Below, piece by piece: positions 20,228 to 29,158 of a stretch of 64,000 nucleotides of DNA. Source of the stretch: Pseudomonas sp. RIT623 (lineage in GTDB: Bacteria; Pseudomonadota; Gammaproteobacteria; Pseudomonadales; Pseudomonadaceae); assembly GCF_004519305.1 (NCBI RefSeq), contig NZ_SOZA01000008.1:62001-126000 (forward strand), written 5' to 3'. The position numbers were made by a program, and so were the translations under genes. Numbering within the stretch: position 1 is the first letter of the stretch; the number at the start of each line of letters is the position of its first letter. The notes beneath the pieces are model-generated. The model searched no databases, was not told the DNA's origin, and saw only the letters and a program-made list of their open reading frames with translations.

Positions 20228-21265
20228 ATGATGACGTCCTACATCCAGGGTACCGCGTTAATTGGATTCGACGACTTCGCTCTGGCCCAGGGGCTAGAGC
20301 CTCATGCGCTGCTTGCAGAGGTTTCGCTTGCCCTTGGCGAGCCCGATGGCGCAATCGAAACCCGCCCGTTCAACGCGCTACTGGCGTTGGCTGCGCACCG
20401 CTCGGGCAATCGCCTGTTCGCGCTGCAGTTCGGGCTTGAACATGGCATGCCGGGAATGGGGACCCTGCTGCATGCCATTCAGGGCGCGGACACTGTCGGT
20501 GAGGTGCTGAGGGCATTGGTCCGGTACGCCCATGTGCTCGGCACGGCAGTGGAGTTTCGCCTGGAGCGGCATGCCGGCAATGCACGCTTGATCTGTCAGG
20601 TCACCGACGCGGATCTTCCCTGTGTGCGACAGACCGTGGAGTGGGCGATGGGAATGAGCGCGCAGCTGATGCACAGTTTGCTCAAGCACCTCTGGCGCCC
20701 GCATGCCCTGCTGCTGTGCCATGGCGCAGGGGCGGAACCTTCGGCATACCGGCGTCTGCTGGGGGTGGCGCCGCGTTTTTCCAGCACGGAAAACGCCTGG
20801 GTGTTCGACCCTTCACTGCTGGACGCAAGGCTTGGCGCAAAGGATCAACGCATCCTGCAACTGACCCGACAGTTCCAGGACGAGCTGGCGGATATCACGC
20901 TGGAGGCGTTGCCCATGCACGTGCAAAAGCTTATGCGCATTCGCATGCCCCAGGGACGTGTCACGGTCGAACAGATTGCCATGGACCTGAGGATCAGCTC
21001 GCGCAGCCTGCAGCGCTACCTGCTGACCCAAGGCACGAGTTTCCAGGCATTGCTGGACGGGACCCGCCAGGCGATGGCCACACGCTTGCTGCGGGATGCC
21101 TCGATCAACCTGACGCAGGTGGCGGAGTTGTTGGGATACACCCAGCTTGCCGCGTTTTCCAGGGCATTCAGCCGCTGGCATGGCCTCAGCCCGCAACAAT
21201 GGAAACGTCAACTGCGCCAGGCACCGGCGCTCGATGCCGTAAGCGGGCGTGGTCGACATGGCTGA
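20228..21265 (+). CDS. AraC-family regulator with arabinose-binding-like N-terminal domain
   Basis: A 345-residue AraC-type regulator. The N-terminal domain (about 20-190) resembles the Arabinose_bd domain of the OruR/GbdR-like group, and the C-terminal double helix-turn-helix (about 235-330) contains VTVEQIAMDLRISSRSLQRYL and LLGYTQLAAFSRAFSRWHG. I chose the ATG at 20228, although no strong ribosome site is visible; a 6-bp inverted repeat CAGGTA/TACCTG lies just upstream (20176-20194). It overlaps the next AraC gene by 8 bases. It sits where lvaF would be in other strains, and its target may be the lva operon or the island at 22.3 kb; the sequence does not decide. Confidence 0.87.
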   Translation: MMTSYIQGTALIGFDDFALAQGLEPHALLAEVSLALGEPDGAIETRPFNALLALAAHRSGNRLFALQFGLEHGMPGMGTLLHAIQGADTVGEVLRALVRYAHVLGTAVEFRLERHAGNARLICQVTDADLPCVRQTVEWAMGMSAQLMHSLLKHLWRPHALLLCHGAGAEPSAYRRLLGVAPRFSSTENAWVFDPSLLDARLGAKDQRILQLTRQFQDELADITLEALPMHVQKLMRIRMPQGRVTVEQIAMDLRISSRSLQRYLLTQGTSFQALLDGTRQAMATRLLRDASINLTQVAELLGYTQLAAFSRAFSRWHGLSPQQWKRQLRQAPALDAVSGRGRHG

Positions 21266-22307
21266 CGTTCCCTTCGTCCGGGCAATCAGCCTCACCGGGT
21301 TTCATGCCTTCGCCGCCGGGCAGGGGCTCGATCCGGGGCAGATGCTCAAGCACGTCGGCCTGCCGGGCCAGGGCCTTCAAGACGAGGACGATCTGCTCCG
21401 CTACCAGCAATACTGCGCTTTGCTCGAGGCCTGCAGTCGGCATTCGGGCAATGCGCTGTTCGGCCTGCAGTATGGTCAGTTCCAGGCCGCCGATGTGTTG
21501 GGTGAGTTGCTCCATCTGCTGCGCAATGCGCGCACGGTCGGTGATGCGCTGGTGGAATTGCGCAACCATTACGCCCTGTACAATGGTGCGGCCGAAGTCG
21601 GGCTGGACAGCGAAAACGGCCTGACCATACTCAGCTATCATGTTCGCCTCTCCCACGCGCCCGGCGTGCGCCAGGCAGAGGAGCTGGCCGGTGTCGTGGG
21701 CATTGCTCTGATGCGCGCATTGGCAGGCCCGCACTGGCTACCCAGCGCCCTCTGGCTCAGCCATTCGCCCAGTACCGATGTCGCCTTGTATGCCCAGGCG
21801 CTCGGCATTTCGCCCACCTTCAATGCGCGTTGTGTCGCCCTGGTGTTCGAATCATCGCTGCTGGCGCAGCCCTGTGTCCTGTGTGATGAGGCGTTGCACC
21901 AACTGGTGGTCAAGAGCATGCAGCGCCTGGAGCGGCTGTCCGGCGACGAGCTGGCCATCCAGATCAAGCAGTTGTTGCATCACCTGCTGCCCAGTGGGCG
22001 GGCCACGGCGCAGAAGGTGGCCAGCATCATGGCGCTGACCCCGAACGAGTTGCGTCAGGCCATGACGCAGGAAGGGCTGACGTTCCAGCAATTGCTCGAG
22101 GAGGTGCGCCAGTCCATGGCCCAGGCCTACCTTGCCAGGCCTTCGGCCAACATCGGCGAGCTGGCCGCGCTGCTCGGCTATTCCGACACCAGCGGATTTC
22201 GCCGAGCCTTTCATCGCTGGTTTCAGATGAGCCCGTTGAGCTGGCAGAAGGCCCACGGCATCAAGCGCCAGCCGCGTCTGTTGGGGCGCGGACGTACGCG
22301 CCCCTAG
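21258..22307 (+). CDS. Second AraC-family regulator, tandem paralogue
   Basis: A 349-residue AraC-family protein of the same architecture as its upstream neighbour: an Arabinose_bd-like N terminus (about 15-195) and a C-terminal double helix-turn-helix with IGELAALLGYSDTSGFRRAFHRWF. The first recognition helix (VASIMALTPNELRQAMTQEG) is more diverged than that of the neighbour, so the two probably bind different sites or act as a heteromer. The ATG at 21258 overlaps the upstream stop codon; GTG 21249 is an alternative. It is convergent with the small gene at 22325. Confidence 0.87.
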   Translation: MADVPFVRAISLTGFHAFAAGQGLDPGQMLKHVGLPGQGLQDEDDLLRYQQYCALLEACSRHSGNALFGLQYGQFQAADVLGELLHLLRNARTVGDALVELRNHYALYNGAAEVGLDSENGLTILSYHVRLSHAPGVRQAEELAGVVGIALMRALAGPHWLPSALWLSHSPSTDVALYAQALGISPTFNARCVALVFESSLLAQPCVLCDEALHQLVVKSMQRLERLSGDELAIQIKQLLHHLLPSGRATAQKVASIMALTPNELRQAMTQEGLTFQQLLEEVRQSMAQAYLARPSANIGELAALLGYSDTSGFRRAFHRWFQMSPLSWQKAHGIKRQPRLLGRGRTRP

Positions 22308-22324
22308 AGGGTGTCGGCCCTTCG

Positions 22325-22483
22325 CTAGTAACCCCGGAATATATCGCCAATGCTCGCAATCGGGTGTGCCGCGTGTGCCGTTTGTGCCACGGATCGACTG
22401 GCTATGGAAGACTGAGGGGCGTAGACCGCCGTCAGGAACAGGGCAAGTGTCACGCTGGCCACCAGAAAGGCAAAGATACGCAT
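22325..22483 (-). CDS. Small exported or membrane-anchored protein (52 aa), unrecognised
   Basis: A 52-codon frame on the minus strand. It is preceded by a perfect GGAGG five bases before the ATG at 22483, a much better ribosome site than most in this window. The protein begins MRIFAFLVASVTLALFLTAV, a typical signal or anchor sequence with one basic residue and a 17-residue hydrophobic core. A short polar tail rich in Ala, Ser and His follows, ending IGDIFRGY. It lies 79 bases downstream of the imine-reductase-like gene on the same strand, as the possible last gene of that operon. I do not recognise the family. Confidence 0.6.
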   Translation of the reverse strand: MRIFAFLVASVTLALFLTAVYAPQSSIASRSVAQTAHAAHPIASIGDIFRGY

Positions 22484-22562
22484 GGGAACCTCCAGCTTTT
22501 GTTTTTGTAGTTACCGTCGAGTCTGGTCCGTGGCGTTGGCTAAAGCTTGATAAAGCGCGCCA

Positions 22563-23489
22563 TTAAATGGTCCTTTGTGCGGTCGTTTCGGGAAGATTGG
22601 CCGCTGCGAACACCTGGGTGGCCGCCACGATGTCCTGGTCGCCGTAGCCCATGGCTTCGGCACGCTGCACGACCCCACACACGGCGTCGAAGACCGGCGT
22701 CCAGGCCCCTTGCGCGTGCAGCGCCTGGGCGATGTGGGCGAAGGCGCCGGCATGCACATCGAGCCTGGCCTGATCGCCTGCGAAATCCTGCGCTTCGAGT
22801 CGGCATACCGCTTCCTCGAGCGCATCGCTGATGAAAAACCGTGACGTGTCGAGCAGCAGCCGGGCCGTCTTCGCCACGGGCAGGCCGAAGCGCTCGCTCG
22901 CGCCCACGGCCTCGAAGAATGCCACCATCGTGGCGAATGCCTGGGCGTGGAGCACGCTGGCAAAGGCCAGTGCTTCGTCCCAAGGCAGGAACATCGTTTG
23001 ACCGGCCAGCGCCTCGAGCAGCGCCCGATGCTGCTCGAAGCCCTCACGATCGCCGGTATGCAGGGTATGGCTCTGGCGATGACCGACGTTGCGTGGGTAG
23101 GCCACGATCATGCCTTTGACGTACAGGCCGCCAGCGGCGTTGACCAGCGCCTGAAGCGCCAGGCCCTCGTCGCGGCCGTTGGTGGTGTAATCGACCACCG
23201 TGCGACCTGCGAGCGCAGCCATCATCCCCGGCATGCCAAGCACGCCATGGGTCGCCTGGTCGTCCAGAAGCACGAAGACCGTGACCGGGCTTACGCTGAG
23301 CGCGGCGTGAGCCGAGTCGCACAGCTGAGCACCAGCGGCGACCAGCGCCGCCGCTTTGCCAGGCGATCGGTTCCACACCGCCACGCGTTTGCCCTGCTTG
23401 AGAAATGCATGGGCCATGATCGTGCCCATGGCGCCGAGCCCGACTACCGATACATCGAAGTCGAAGCGCTGGTCATTTTGTGTGCTCAC
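22563..23489 (-). CDS. Imine reductase-like NAD(P)-dependent oxidoreductase
   Basis: A 308-residue protein of the 6-phosphogluconate/3-hydroxyisobutyrate dehydrogenase superfamily. The Rossmann motif is VGLGAMG near residue 16, followed by VWNRSPGKA, the NADP-type loop usual in imine reductases. A long interdomain helix and a helical C-terminal domain that would form the dimer cleft follow. It could interconvert cyclic imines and amines, or reduce a beta-hydroxy-acid semialdehyde. The start is GTG at 23489 with AGGGTTGG upstream. It is the distal enzyme of the aminotransferase/dehydrogenase operon, which makes a nitrogen-containing substrate likely. Confidence 0.75.
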   Translation of the reverse strand: MSTQNDQRFDFDVSVVGLGAMGTIMAHAFLKQGKRVAVWNRSPGKAAALVAAGAQLCDSAHAALSVSPVTVFVLLDDQATHGVLGMPGMMAALAGRTVVDYTTNGRDEGLALQALVNAAGGLYVKGMIVAYPRNVGHRQSHTLHTGDREGFEQHRALLEALAGQTMFLPWDEALAFASVLHAQAFATMVAFFEAVGASERFGLPVAKTARLLLDTSRFFISDALEEAVCRLEAQDFAGDQARLDVHAGAFAHIAQALHAQGAWTPVFDAVCGVVQRAEAMGYGDQDIVAATQVFAAANLPETTAQRTI

Positions 23490-23538
23490 ATTCCAACCCT
23501 CATGATTTTTGTTCTAGGTGTCTAGTGTGGTGCGTCGT

Positions 23539-24918
23539 CTACAACAGGTTCTGTGCGCGGGCCCATTCAGTCGCGTCGGCCAGCGTGCGTTCGAAGGCGC
23601 TGAAGATCGCCTCGATATCGGCCTGGGTGCAGATCAACGGCGGACAGAAGGCGATCGTGTCGTAGATGGCGCGAATGATCAGCCCGTGCTTGTGCGCCTG
23701 TTTGAACACATAGCCACCCAAGGTGCCGGGCTGGGCGAACGGTTGGCCGGTGGCCTTGTTCACCACCAGTTCGATGGCGCCCAACAGCCCGACACCGCGC
23801 ACATCGCCCACCAGCGGATGGTCGGCGAATGCGCGCAGACGGCGCTGGAATTCAGGGGCCAGGCGCTGGACCTGGCCCACCAGGTCGCGCTCCTCGATGA
23901 TGCGGATGTTTTCCAGCGCCACCGCAGTGGCGACGGGATGTCCCGTGCAGGTCAGGCCATGGGCGAAGGCCCCCAAACGCTGGCTCTGGCTGAGCAGGAC
24001 GTCATGGATGGCATCGGACACCAGCACGGCGGCCAGGGGCTGATAGGACGAGGTGAGCTGCTTGGACAGCACCATGATATCGGGCTGGATACCGTACAGC
24101 TCGGCGCCGAACATCGTCCCGAGCCTGCCGAAACCGGTGATGATCTCGTCGATCACCACGAGGATGTCGTAGCGTCTGCACACCGCCTGGATCGCTGCCC
24201 AGTAGCCTTGGGGAGGAGGAACCACGCCGCCTGCGGCCATCACCGGTTCGCCGATGAACGCCGCGATGGTTTCCGGCCCTTCGTCGAGGATGTAATGCTC
24301 CAGCTCGTCCGCCAGGCGCGCCGAAAAGGCTTCCTCGGTCTCGCCTGGCCGGGCGAATCGATAGAAGTTCGGGCAGGTCAGGTGGTGCACCGGGATGGCC
24401 GGCAGATCGAAATCACGGTGCATCGACGGGATGCCGCTCAAGCTGGCGCAGGCGACGGTGGCGCCGTGATAGGCCTGCTGGCGGGAGATGAACTTCTTCT
24501 TGGCGGGCTTGCCCAGTGCGTTGTTCACGTACCAGACCATCTTCACCACCGAGTCGTTGGCCTCGGACCCGGAGTTGGTGAAGAACACATGGTTCAGGTC
24601 GCCGGGCGCAAGCTCCGCCAGCTTCGCGGCGAGCGCCGCGGCCGGGGCGTTGGTCTTGTGGCTGAAGCTGTGGTAGTAGGGCAGTTGCCTGAGCTGCTCG
24701 ACGGCGGCGTCGACCAGGCGCTGTTCGCTGAAGCCCAGGGCAACGCTCCACAGGCCCGACATGGCCTCGATATAGGCATTGCCCTGTTCGTCGAAGACCC
24801 GCGCACCGTCGCCTGCGGTGATGACCAATGGCCCGATTTGCTGATGCTGGGCCAGGTTGGTGTTGGGGTGAATGAGTGCTGCCAGATCGTTGCGCGCGGT
24901 TGCAGTGAACGTGTTCAT
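23539..24918 (-). CDS. Class III (omega) aminotransferase
   Basis: A 459-residue PLP-dependent class III aminotransferase. The substrate-cofactor region TNSGSEANDSVVKM, the PLP Asp in VVIDEIITGFGRLG and the Schiff-base Lys in VLSKQLTSSYQPL are intact. Family members move terminal amino groups of putrescine, GABA, beta-alanine or other omega-amines to pyruvate or 2-oxoglutarate. The adjacent PatD-like dehydrogenase would oxidise the aldehyde formed. The open frame continues upstream, but the ATG at 24918 matches the usual family N terminus. It follows the EctB-like aminotransferase with a 95-base gap. Confidence 0.88.
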   Translation of the reverse strand: MNTFTATARNDLAALIHPNTNLAQHQQIGPLVITAGDGARVFDEQGNAYIEAMSGLWSVALGFSEQRLVDAAVEQLRQLPYYHSFSHKTNAPAAALAAKLAELAPGDLNHVFFTNSGSEANDSVVKMVWYVNNALGKPAKKKFISRQQAYHGATVACASLSGIPSMHRDFDLPAIPVHHLTCPNFYRFARPGETEEAFSARLADELEHYILDEGPETIAAFIGEPVMAAGGVVPPPQGYWAAIQAVCRRYDILVVIDEIITGFGRLGTMFGAELYGIQPDIMVLSKQLTSSYQPLAAVLVSDAIHDVLLSQSQRLGAFAHGLTCTGHPVATAVALENIRIIEERDLVGQVQRLAPEFQRRLRAFADHPLVGDVRGVGLLGAIELVVNKATGQPFAQPGTLGGYVFKQAHKHGLIIRAIYDTIAFCPPLICTQADIEAIFSAFERTLADATEWARAQNLL

Positions 24919-25013
24919 TGGTTCATGTCCTGTCGCAGGCACTGATCGCCCGCAAGTGAGCAAGTTGCCTGCGCCCCGCGGATCGCCACGGGGCGCACGG
25001 CAAGATCCTGCAG

Positions 25014-26267
25014 TTACTGACCAAGCGCTGCCGCGACCGCCTCGCCGAACGCCTTGAGACCCTGTTCGAGTTGCTCGGTCGGGGTGTTCACCGGTGGCAT
25101 CAGCTTGATGATCTCGCCGTTCGGCCCGCAGCGGTCGACCAGCACGCCCGCCTGCAGCACACGCTGTTGGGCATCCTTGGCCGAGGCCACGTTGCCGCGA
25201 CCGAAATCGATGCCGGCGATCATGCCGCGGCACCGCGCGGAGGCGACCCCTGGAATCTCGGCGTAGCCGGCGACCGCGCGTTCCATGGCCGTGCAGTTGG
25301 CGGCCAGCACCTTCAGGAACTGCTCGTCGCGCCAATAGCCGAGGGCGATCTGGGCGGTGAGGAACGCCAACTGGTTACCGCGGAAGGTGCCGATATGATC
25401 GCCCGGCTCCCAGACATCCAGCCCGGCGCCGATCAACACGATGGCCATGGGCAGGCCATAGCCACCGATCGATTTGGCGCAGGTAATCAGGTCAGGGACC
25501 ACCCCGGAGCGCTCGAAGCCGAAGAAGTCACCGGTGCGGCCGCAGCCAGCCTGGATCTCGTCGCAGATCAGCAATACCCCGTGCGCCCGGGTCCACTGGC
25601 GCAGGCGCTGCAACCATTGGTTGGAAGCGACGTACACGCCGGCCTGGATCTGCACGGATTCGACGATCACCGCCGCCGGCAATTCCGAGCCGCTGCCCTG
25701 GTCGTTGGCCAGGCGCTCGAGGAAGCCGATGCTGTCGAACTCACCGTAAGGGCTGTCTTCGTAGGGCACAAACACCACGTCGGTGGACAGCCCCGGGCCG
25801 CGCCGGGTGCGGTTGCCGGTAACGGCCAGCGCACCGGCCGTCATGCCGTGGTAGGCACCATAGAACGACACGATCTTGCTCCGCCCGGTCGCTTTGCGCG
25901 CCAGCTTCAATGCCGCCTCGACGGCATCGGCGCCGGTCGGGCCGGTGAACTGCACCTTGTAGTCCCAGCCGCGCGGCTTGAGCAGGTCGCGTTCCAGCGC
26001 CTCGAGGAACTGGCGCTTGGTGGTGGTGTGCAGGTCCAGGGCATGGGTCACGCCGTTGGCCGACAGGTACGCGATCAGCGCATCGCGCATGCGCGGGTCG
26101 TTGTGGCCGTAGTTCAGGGCACCGGCGCCGGCGAAGAAGTCCAGGTACTCGCGGCCATCCTCGCCGCGGATCTTGCTGCCCTGGGCGGTATCGAAGACCA
26201 GCGGCAGGTCGCGGCAATACATCCGCACGTTGGACTCGAGCCGTTCGAATGTCTCGATGTTGTTCAT
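25014..26267 (-). CDS. EctB-like class III aminotransferase (diaminobutyrate aminotransferase family)
   Basis: A 417-residue PLP enzyme close to EctB/Dat. It has FFAGAGALNYGHNDP near the N terminus, FTGPTGADAVEAALKLARK, ICDEIQAGCGRTG and the Schiff-base Lys in ITCAKSIGGYGLPM. EctB makes L-2,4-diaminobutyrate from aspartate semialdehyde, and the same family also runs in reverse on omega-amino groups. No ectA or ectC is nearby, so ectoine synthesis is not the role here. The partner genes argue for catabolic transamination. The start at 26267 has AAGAGG upstream; the ten codons before it have no ribosome site. The gap to the PatD-like gene is 43 bases. Confidence 0.82.
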   Translation of the reverse strand: MNNIETFERLESNVRMYCRDLPLVFDTAQGSKIRGEDGREYLDFFAGAGALNYGHNDPRMRDALIAYLSANGVTHALDLHTTTKRQFLEALERDLLKPRGWDYKVQFTGPTGADAVEAALKLARKATGRSKIVSFYGAYHGMTAGALAVTGNRTRRGPGLSTDVVFVPYEDSPYGEFDSIGFLERLANDQGSGSELPAAVIVESVQIQAGVYVASNQWLQRLRQWTRAHGVLLICDEIQAGCGRTGDFFGFERSGVVPDLITCAKSIGGYGLPMAIVLIGAGLDVWEPGDHIGTFRGNQLAFLTAQIALGYWRDEQFLKVLAANCTAMERAVAGYAEIPGVASARCRGMIAGIDFGRGNVASAKDAQQRVLQAGVLVDRCGPNGEIIKLMPPVNTPTEQLEQGLKAFGEAVAAALGQ

Positions 26268-26310
26268 GCATAACCTCTTGAAGTGATCGGGCAACATTTG
26301 CTTGGCGCTA

Positions 26311-27735
26311 TCAGTGCTTGAACATCACGTGGCGCACCACGGTGTAGTCTTCCAGGCCATACATGGACAGGTCCTTGCCATAACCGGACAGCTTCACGCC
26401 GCCATGGGGCATCTCGCTCACCAGCATGAAATGGGTATTGACCCAGGTGCAGCCGTATTGCAGGCGCGCAGCCAGGCGATGGGCGCGGCCGACATCGGCG
26501 GTCCACACCGAAGAGGCCAGGCCGTAGTCGGAGTCATTGGCCCAGGCCAGCGCCTGGGCTTCGTCCTCGAACGACGAGACCGTCACCACCGGGCCGAAGA
26601 TCTCCCGGCATACCACCTCGTCGTCCTGACGGGCACCGGCCAGGACCGTCGGTTCGAAGAAGAACCCGCTACCTGCGGCGCGCTTGCCACCGGTGACGAC
26701 TTCGATATGAGGCACTTCCCGGGCACGCTTGACGAAGCCCTCGACGCGGCCCAGGTGCTCTTCGGTGATCAGCGGCCCCATCTCGGTCGAGGGATCATCC
26801 TGCAGCCCGCACTTGATGCTGGCCACGGCCTCACCGAGCTTGCGCACGAACTCCGGGTAGACCGACTTCTGCACATACAGGCGGCAGGCGGCGGTACAGT
26901 CCTGGCCTGCGTTGTAGAAGCCAAAGGCACGAATGCCTTCGACGGCCGCGTCGATATCGGCATCGTCGAAGATCAGCACGGGGGCCTTGCCGCCCAGTTC
27001 CATGTGCATGCGTTTGACGCTGTCGGCGGTGCCCTCGATGATCCGGCTGCCGGTGCGCACGGAGCCGGTCAGCGACACCATGCGCACCTTGGCGTGGCTG
27101 GTCAGCGGCTCACCCACCGAGGCGCCTCGCCCATGGACGATGTTGACCACGCCGGCAGGGAAGATCTCGGCCAGCAGTTCACCCAGTTTCAGGGTGGTCA
27201 TCGGCGTGTGTTCCGAAGGTTTCAGCACCACGGTGTTACCGCCGGCCAAGGCCGGGCCGAGTTTCCAGGCCGCCATCAGCAAGGGGTAGTTCCACGGCGC
27301 GATGGAGGCGACCACGCCGACCGCATCGCGACGAATCATCGAGGTGTGCCCCGGGATGTACTCGCCCCCGGCCGAGCCTTGCAGGCAGCGCACGGCGCCG
27401 GCGAAGAAGCGGAACACGTCCGACACTGCCGGCAGCTCGTCCTGCAGCACGGCGGTGTAGGGCTTGCCGCAGTTGTCGGCTTCCAGGCGGGCGAACTCCG
27501 GTGCCTGGGCATCGATGCTGTCGGCGAGCTTGAGCAGCAGCGCCGCGCGGTCCTTGGGCGGGGTTTGCGACCAGGCTTCGAAGGCCGCATCGGCACTTTG
27601 CACCGCAGCCTCGACCTGGGCTTGGCTGGCCTCGGTGGTTTGTACCAGGACGCTGCCCAGGGAGGGGTTGTACACGGCCAGCTCGTCGCCTTCGCCGGCT
27701 ACCAGGGCACCATTGATCAGAAGTTTGCTTTGCAT
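26311..27735 (-). CDS. Gamma-aminobutyraldehyde dehydrogenase-like ALDH
   Basis: A 474-residue NAD-dependent aldehyde dehydrogenase that resembles E. coli PatD (YdcW) along its full length as far as I can recall that sequence: the same MQxKLLINGxLV start, [19 protein letters not shown], the MELGGKAP glutamate motif, the [12 protein letters not shown] catalytic Cys motif, and the [16 protein letters not shown] and [14 protein letters not shown]-terminal stretches. It should oxidise 4-aminobutanal or another omega-aminoaldehyde to the amino acid. I chose ATG 27735 by that alignment; ATG 27750 is possible. It lies between the APC permease and the EctB-like gene in one operon. Confidence 0.9.
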   Translation of the reverse strand: MQSKLLINGALVAGEGDELAVYNPSLGSVLVQTTEASQAQVEAAVQSADAAFEAWSQTPPKDRAALLLKLADSIDAQAPEFARLEADNCGKPYTAVLQDELPAVSDVFRFFAGAVRCLQGSAGGEYIPGHTSMIRRDAVGVVASIAPWNYPLLMAAWKLGPALAGGNTVVLKPSEHTPMTTLKLGELLAEIFPAGVVNIVHGRGASVGEPLTSHAKVRMVSLTGSVRTGSRIIEGTADSVKRMHMELGGKAPVLIFDDADIDAAVEGIRAFGFYNAGQDCTAACRLYVQKSVYPEFVRKLGEAVASIKCGLQDDPSTEMGPLITEEHLGRVEGFVKRAREVPHIEVVTGGKRAAGSGFFFEPTVLAGARQDDEVVCREIFGPVVTVSSFEDEAQALAWANDSDYGLASSVWTADVGRAHRLAARLQYGCTWVNTHFMLVSEMPHGGVKLSGYGKDLSMYGLEDYTVVRHVMFKH

Positions 27736-27814
27736 GTCGATTCTCGCCATTTAACGGCGCGGCCAATGGCCGGCCTTGTGATTGTCGTCAGAGCATTCGA
27801 TTGAAACGGGGTCG

Positions 27815-29146
27815 CTATACCAATGCCTCAGGGACGGGGCTGCGGAAGAAGCTGGTGCGGCATGCGAGGTAGACCAGCCCCAGGCCGAGCCAGCAACTGC
27901 CCATGATCAGCGCGTCTTTATCCAGGCTGATCAGCATCCACCCGGCGGTGACCAGGCCGATGAGCGGGAACAGCACGCCGCGCAGCAGGCCGGCACCGTC
28001 CTTGACCCGGGCATCGAGGGTGAGCCGCAATGCGCACAGGTTGACGGCGGTGAAGGCGACAAACGCGCCGAAGTTGACCAGCGACGTCGCGGTGGCAATC
28101 GTCAAGGCAAAACCGGCCGTGCCGAAAACGCCGCAGAGCAGGATGTTGAAGGCCGGGGTCTTGAAGCGCGGATGCAGGACACCGAACACCTTGCGCGGCA
28201 GCTGGTTGTCCCGGCCAAGGGCGTAGAGCAGCCGCCCCACGCTGGCCTGGAACGACATGCCCGCGGCGAAGTGGGCGATGATGATCCCCGCCAGCACCAC
28301 GGCGAAGAACAGGTCACCGCCGATCATCCGGGCGATCTCGAAGGCGGCCCCGTCCACCTGCTCGAAGCTGGGGGAGGGATGGGCCAGGTACATGAAGTAC
28401 GAGGAACCGACGTAGACCGAGCCGCCGATCAACGCGACCAGCAGGATGGCGCGTGGCAGCGTCCGGCCCGGATCGCGGGTTTCCTCGCTCAGCGTGGACA
28501 GCGCGTCGAAGCCCAGGAACGAGTAGGCGGCAATGGCAGCGCCGGCCATGCTGGTGGCGAAGGGCACGTCCTGGTTGAAGAACGGCTTGGCCGAAAGCAA
28601 CCCGCCAGGGCCGTTGGCTGCCACGATGTAGTGCACGCACAGGCCAAGGAACACGACGATGATCGCCAGTTGCGCCACCATCAGCAGCACGTTGAAGCGG
28701 TTGGCGACCTGGATGCCGAGGACATTGAGCAGTGACGTGCAGACGATGAAGCCGCTGATCCACACCCACTGCGGGACCTCTGCAAAGGCCATGTTGAGGT
28801 AGCTGGCGCCGAGCAGCCAGATCAGCATCGGGATGAAGAAGTAATCCAGCAGGGCGGCCCAGCCCACCATGAACCCGAGATTGGCGTTGAGCATCTTGCG
28901 GGTATAGGTGTAGGCCGAGCCGGCTACCGGGAATACCCTGACCAGCCGCCCGTAGCTCAATGCCGTGAACACCACGCCGGTCGCCGCGATCAGGTAGGCC
29001 ATCGCCGTGGTGTTGCCGCTGGCCTGGGTGATCACGCCGTAGGTGCCGAAGACGATCAGCGGGGCAAGGAACGCCAGGCCGAACAGCAGCACCGAGAACG
29101 GCCCCAGGGTGCGCCTCAACGAGGCGCTGGAGGTTGAGTGACTCAT
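27815..29146 (-). CDS. APC-superfamily amine/amino acid permease
   Basis: A 443-residue membrane protein with about 12 hydrophobic segments and the APC consensus near the N terminus (LGPFSVLLFGLAFLAPLIVFGTYG). It also has GFDALSTLSEETRDPGRTLPRAI after segment 6 and a C terminus typical of putrescine/amino-acid permeases (PuuP-like). Uptake of a polyamine-like or amino-acid-like substrate or intermediate is the natural role. The ribosome site is an almost perfect AGGAGGG. It starts 12 bases after the iron-ADH stop codon, so it is clearly in the same operon. Confidence 0.88.
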   Translation of the reverse strand: MSHSTSSASLRRTLGPFSVLLFGLAFLAPLIVFGTYGVITQASGNTTAMAYLIAATGVVFTALSYGRLVRVFPVAGSAYTYTRKMLNANLGFMVGWAALLDYFFIPMLIWLLGASYLNMAFAEVPQWVWISGFIVCTSLLNVLGIQVANRFNVLLMVAQLAIIVVFLGLCVHYIVAANGPGGLLSAKPFFNQDVPFATSMAGAAIAAYSFLGFDALSTLSEETRDPGRTLPRAILLVALIGGSVYVGSSYFMYLAHPSPSFEQVDGAAFEIARMIGGDLFFAVVLAGIIIAHFAAGMSFQASVGRLLYALGRDNQLPRKVFGVLHPRFKTPAFNILLCGVFGTAGFALTIATATSLVNFGAFVAFTAVNLCALRLTLDARVKDGAGLLRGVLFPLIGLVTAGWMLISLDKDALIMGSCWLGLGLVYLACRTSFFRSPVPEALV

Positions 29147-29158
29147 GACGCAGCCCTC

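Noticed and set aside
23518..24945. A 475-codon plus-strand frame opposite the class III aminotransferase
   Set aside because: It is antisense to a complete PLP enzyme; the open frame is explained by codon bias alone.
25014..26267. Ectoine biosynthesis locus
   Set aside because: Only the EctB-like aminotransferase is present; no acetyltransferase or ectoine synthase lies in the window.
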